Shown here one piece after another: positions 5,722 through 5,847 of a stretch of DNA of 5,847 bases; position 1 is the first letter of the stretch, and each line of letters opens with the position of its first letter. Under the pieces are notes generated by a model, which saw only the letters and a program-made list of their open reading frames with translations, was not told the origin of the DNA and ran no database searches. Origin of the DNA: Prolixibacteraceae bacterium (GTDB taxonomy: Bacteria; Bacteroidota; Bacteroidia; Bacteroidales; Prolixibacteraceae); assembly GCA_009782655.1 (NCBI GenBank), contig WRIQ01000080.1, forward strand, positions 1 through 5,847. The letters run 5' to 3'. A program made the translations under genes and the position numbers.

Positions 5722-5847
5722 ATGAGTTCTGAAAATTATCAGGTACCAACATGTTGCGAACTGTTATCTGACGTTATTTTTGATATACAGCCAGATAAGA
5801 TTTTGTTTTTAATTACCCGCAAAGATAGTTATTATTTCCCTTTGTCG
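5722..5847 (+). CDS. Possible divergent gene, 5' end only, function not recognised
   Basis: An ATG at 5722 opens 42 codons without a stop to the right edge. The peptide begins MSSENYQVPTCCELL and continues with a mixed hydrophobic/charged sequence including DVIFDIQPDKILFL, which looks like folded protein. The frame is closed upstream by TGA at 5686-5688, and the start is preceded by an A-rich stretch (CTTAAAAAATACTTTC), the usual style of Bacteroidota start regions, with no Shine-Dalgarno sequence. If real, it is transcribed away from the operon across a 53-base spacer. No family is recognised from these 42 residues. A frame this long can stay open by chance in A/T-rich DNA, and a good -7 promoter box for the opposite strand lies inside it, so the call is uncertain. 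Confidence 0.45.
   Translation, partial: MSSENYQVPTCCELLSDVIFDIQPDKILFLITRKDSYYFPLS
5747..5756. repeat. 10-bp perfect palindrome CAACATGTTG
   Basis: This sequence is identical to its reverse complement and lies in the upstream region of the operon (or in codons 9-12 of the possible divergent gene). It could be a dimeric regulator site. A single 10-bp palindrome may be chance. Confidence 0.3.
5764..5798. repeat. 7-bp inverted repeat with 21-base spacer upstream of the operon
   Basis: TTATCTG (5764-5770) and CAGATAA (5792-5798) are perfect complements separated by 21 bases. If the operon transcript starts near 5812, this would lie in its 5' leader as a weak stem with a long loop. Otherwise it may be a two-half-site protein target. 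Confidence 0.3.
5820..5827 (-). promoter_or_regulatory. Candidate Bacteroidota -7 promoter element for the operon
   Basis: On the minus strand the bases read TATCTTTG, an exact match to the Bacteroidota sigma factor -7 consensus TAnnTTTG. It points toward the ammonia-lyase and would put transcription start near 5812-5814, leaving a leader of about 145 bases. The -33 element (TTTG/TTG about 19-21 bases upstream) would fall at or just beyond the right edge, so it cannot be checked. The box lies inside the possible plus-strand gene at 5722, which weakens one of the two calls. Confidence 0.45.

Overview
The window comes from a member of the Bacteroidota, probably Bacteroidales-like. This rests on three things: the encoded proteins, above all an ammonia-lyase that resembles my recollection of the Flavobacterium johnsoniae tyrosine ammonia-lyase along its whole length; the lack of Shine-Dalgarno sequences with A/T-rich start regions; and a TAnnTTTG-type -7 element upstream. 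No RNA gene, insertion sequence, CRISPR array or phage gene was seen.

Almost the whole window is one tightly packed minus-strand operon, read from right to left. The order is an aromatic amino acid ammonia-lyase (4136-5668), a FabG-type ketoacyl-ACP reductase (3411-4139), a FabB-type ketoacyl-ACP synthase (2178-3404), an acyl carrier protein (1909-2160), an LpxL/HtrB-like membrane acyltransferase (1023-1922) and a cobalamin-binding radical SAM enzyme (1-1026, C-terminus beyond the window). Adjacent genes overlap by 4 or 14 bases or lie at most 17 bases apart, so co-transcription and translational coupling are very likely.

Together the genes suggest synthesis of a specialised aryl lipid. The ammonia-lyase would make 4-coumarate (or cinnamate) as starter acid. 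The synthase, reductase and carrier protein would extend it as an acyl-ACP chain. The acyltransferase would move the finished chain onto a lipid or another acceptor at the inner membrane. The radical SAM/B12 enzyme would make an unusual modification such as C-methylation, cyclisation or C-C bond formation. The first five genes fit the aryl polyene/flexirubin class. The B12-radical SAM enzyme is not a standard part of those clusters and recalls the radical SAM proteins of ladderane-type lipid loci. No dehydratase, acid:CoA/ACP ligase, chain-length factor, thioesterase or exporter is in the window.

The right end (5669-5847) holds either a 179-base leader with a good Bacteroidota -7 box and inverted repeats, or a 53-base divergent spacer followed by the start of a plus-strand gene (5722 to beyond the edge). 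The sequence alone does not settle this, and both are reported.
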